The notes under the pieces: generated by a model
What the model was told of the DNA's origin: nothing
The model's input: only the letters and a program-made list of their open reading frames with translations
Database searches by the model: none
From: Rivularia sp963920925
Lineage (GTDB): Bacteria > Cyanobacteriota > Cyanobacteriia > Cyanobacteriales > Nostocaceae
Direction of reading: 5' to 3'
NCBI RefSeq assembly: GCF_963920925.1
Contig: NZ_CAWUDI010000004.1
Coordinates: 170,893 to 234,892 of the forward strand
DNA: 64,000 nt
Program-made: the position numbers and the translations under genes
Part shown: positions 62,296 to 64,000 of the stretch, piece by piece
How the letters are laid out: every line of letters begins with the position of its first letter
Numbering within the stretch: the first letter of the stretch is position 1

Positions 62296-63411
62296 TTATT
62301 TAATGCATATTAGCCGCCGTTTAAATTCTGTAACTAATTCTGTTTTAGTTCGTTGCTTTTGTCCAACATTAAGATAATAATCTGCTAGAGTATCTAACTG
62401 TCCGTTGAGAACCAAACTTCCTACTTCCATCGAGCCAATTCCCGTAAAAATAAAGGCATCATTTTCAACATATTCCTGAAGATTACTTTGAAAATATTCA
62501 GGAAGACGATACCAAGCAACACTAGGATTTTTATGATGTTCAATGTGATAGCCATCATTGAAGTTTCGTGAGTTTGTAGGGGTATTGATGCAAGTAAATG
62601 TTGATTTATAGTTATTCGTTGGATCTTCTGGATCGACAAAGATATGCTGTTTCCAATTACCTTGCATCATAGCAAAAGAAATCACAAACAAGGGTAGGAT
62701 GAAAACAAAGAAAGTAGCGATTGGACTTTGTGTAAAAAAGAAAGAAATAACAGCAAAAAAAATTGACTCACCCAATATAGATCGCAGCACTAATTTATAA
62801 CGTTTCTTGAGGAAGAGAATATAAGGCAATTCAACCCAAATTGCGACGGCAAAGCGCAGCATATATAAGAAATGGTGCCATTTTGAATCTCTTTGATAAG
62901 GCATTGTAGAGCTAAGATCGTAAGGAGTTGTATTATTCTCGCAATGGTGCATTGCAATATGATGGGAGAAATATATCCAAGGTGGAATACCAAATAAATT
63001 ACATAAAAAGCTAATATTTATATGTTTTAAAAATCTCCATTTTTTATTGAAAATTGGAGTATGAGTTGAGTAATGGAGGGCGAGAATAAACGATCTGGCA
63101 TATGTTGATAGGTGAAAATATAAATAAGCGGCACCAAGGATAGAAACCAAGAAGCTATTTATTCTACCTTCTAAAAAGTACAAGCTAATAGCTAAAGGTA
63201 CACTTGTCAAAAGAATATTTATTGTCACCAGCAAGATGAAGATGTTCTTATCTTCTTTCCCTTTGAGTAAATTTGTAATTAGCCACTTGCTGAATGGGGT
63301 AGGCAAGGCAAAAAAGTGTTCATTTCGCGGTTGCTCTAAATCAATTTGATTTATTTGAGTAGCAAACTGATTCAAATTGGAATGCATACAATATTTTACC
63401 TTCTTAGACAT
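62296..63411 (-). CDS. Membrane fatty acid desaturase-family protein
   Basis: 371 residues with about four to five helices and three histidine boxes: HYSTH (HxxxH, residues about 113-117), HIAMHH (HxxxHH, about 150-155) and HIEHH (HxxHH, about 292-296). These bind the di-iron centre of integral-membrane desaturases and hydroxylases. The substrate cannot be set: divergence from DesA/B/C is clear, and relatives include sphingolipid, carotenoid and fatty acid enzymes. It begins 180 bases downstream of the rbcS stop on the same strand. Confidence 0.87.
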   Translation of the reverse strand: MSKKVKYCMHSNLNQFATQINQIDLEQPRNEHFFALPTPFSKWLITNLLKGKEDKNIFILLVTINILLTSVPLAISLYFLEGRINSFLVSILGAAYLYFHLSTYARSFILALHYSTHTPIFNKKWRFLKHINISFLCNLFGIPPWIYFSHHIAMHHCENNTTPYDLSSTMPYQRDSKWHHFLYMLRFAVAIWVELPYILFLKKRYKLVLRSILGESIFFAVISFFFTQSPIATFFVFILPLFVISFAMMQGNWKQHIFVDPEDPTNNYKSTFTCINTPTNSRNFNDGYHIEHHKNPSVAWYRLPEYFQSNLQEYVENDAFIFTGIGSMEVGSLVLNGQLDTLADYYLNVGQKQRTKTELVTEFKRRLICIK

Positions 63412-63497
63412 ATGAACTATTCAGTTTTGCTATTCTATTTCAATTAATAATTTTTGTCCGCAGTCATGATGTTGGGTTATTACAATTAAAACCAAAA

Positions 63498-63526
63498 TTC
63501 CCTCCCTACATATAGCAGGAAGGGAA
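63498..63526 (-). terminator. Hairpin downstream of rbcS
   Basis: TTCCCTCCCT / AGGAAGGGAA (nine of ten pairs, 63498-63507 with 63517-63526). On the minus strand it is followed by TTTTGGTTTTAATT, a plausible terminator of the rbc operon. Confidence 0.55.
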
Positions 63527-63590
63527 AATTGATCAAATATCTAAAAGGCTGAAAATATCTACCTTTTAGCTAAATTTCAAAAATCAAACC

Positions 63591-63938
63591 TTAGTATCTG
63601 TAACCACCGCCACCTTGATTGGGCTTGTGTACGATGAAGCTCAGAATTTGACATTGCTTAACATTGTCAAAACCAACTACACGAATGAAGCAGTTAGGAA
63701 ACTGAGAGCGGCAACCTTGAACTTCAGCTAATACTTCTTGGGGGCTTCTAGCATTGAACAAAGGTAGCTTCCACATTGTCCAATACATTTCTGTTGGTTC
63801 GGAAATTTCGTTAAATTCAATTGCAGGAAAATAACCTTGATCTAAAATATATTGAATCTGACGAGTAATTTGAGCGTCATTTAAAGGTGGTAAGTATGAA
63901 AGGGTTTCGTACCGACGCTCTTTTGGTAAAGTTTGCAT
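63591..63938 (-). CDS. rbcS: Ribulose bisphosphate carboxylase small subunit
   Basis: 115 residues, normal for form IB cyanobacteria. Motifs ERRYETLSYLPPL, GYFPAIEFNE, YWTMWKLPLFNARSPQEVLAEV and FIRVVGFDNVKQCQ are diagnostic. Eight copies cap the large-subunit octamer. In this group rbcL and rbcX normally lie upstream, which would be beyond the window end on this strand. The leader consists of GTTAGTT heptads. The activase in this window carries domains that mimic this subunit. Confidence 0.98.
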   Translation of the reverse strand: MQTLPKERRYETLSYLPPLNDAQITRQIQYILDQGYFPAIEFNEISEPTEMYWTMWKLPLFNARSPQEVLAEVQGCRSQFPNCFIRVVGFDNVKQCQILSFIVHKPNQGGGGYRY

Positions 63939-63946
63939 ATTTTCTA

Positions 63947-64000
63947 TTAGTTGTTAGTTGTTAGTTGTTAGTTGTTAGTTGTTAGTTGTTAGTTGTTAGT
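63947..64000. repeat. STRR heptamer (GTTAGTT)n upstream of rbcS
   Basis: At least seven perfect heptads run to the window edge and probably continue. They occupy the expected rbcX-rbcS spacer. Confidence 0.92.

Overview
The window is chromosomal DNA of a filamentous cyanobacterium, most likely a heterocyst-forming Nostocales. The evidence is psaC (photosystem I), rbcS and a carboxysomal-type Rubisco activase, the CcdA/Ccs1 cytochrome c maturation pair, many HIP1 octamers (GCGATCGC), and abundant heptameric tandem repeats (STRR) and small intergenic palindromes typical of that group. No rRNA or tRNA gene was found; the only clear RNA gene is the SRP RNA (54178-54281). The species cannot be named from sequence reading alone.

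Layout. 1-9.5 kb: a partial PhyH dioxygenase, trmFO, a kinase-fold protein, a TetR/thioesterase/GST cluster with two matching operator-like sites, glyoxalase I, an SLH/OprB porin and two methyltransferases. 9.9-17.9 kb: a large soluble protein with three cyanobacteriochrome-type GAF domains, a DUF3445 (heme-dependent oxidative N-demethylase-like) protein carrying an in-frame repeat, an EEP hydrolase, an SDR oxidoreductase, glutathione peroxidase and a J-domain/pentapeptide-repeat fusion. 18-21 kb: psaC and glmS, followed by a tandemly duplicated MITE-like palindrome. 21-33 kb: an accessory, decaying region with Rpn nucleases, a gutted CHAT protease gene, an RTX lipase, broken toxin-antitoxin genes, Uma2 and DUF72 remnants and small unknown genes. 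33-38 kb: an unusual 815-residue Rubisco activase with two SSUL domains joined by a repetitive linker, then peptidoglycan-binding-domain proteins. 38-41 kb: remnants of a surface-glycan locus, with a GT2/Wzt deletion chimera, a GT-C-like membrane protein and a truncated flavoprotein. 42-50 kb: a 2H phosphoesterase, a truncated permease, a lipoprotein-type methyltransferase and a TetR-controlled RND efflux operon. 50-54 kb: mtnC, mtnB and mtnD of the methionine salvage pathway beside a TnpB-only IS605-type element. 54-64 kb: SRP RNA, a phasin-like protein, queF, a TacAT-type toxin-antitoxin pair, an LRAT-like gene with an internal TAG, ccs1/ccdA, a frameshifted gene between two MITE-like copies, a desaturase and rbcS.

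Themes. (1) Carbon fixation: rbcS and a two-SSUL activase lie about 30 kb apart, and the activase resembles a Rubisco cross-linker as much as a repair chaperone. (2) Small repeats reshape genes: palindromes are translated in frame inside at least two proteins, heptad repeats supply near-identical C-terminal tails to three unrelated proteins, and one repeat pair has replaced the middle of a CHAT gene. (3) Two local TetR circuits can be read from operator-like inverted repeats. (4) Many accessory genes are frameshifted or truncated, so this is a region of high turnover. All functional statements rest on reading translated motifs by eye; no search or alignment was run.
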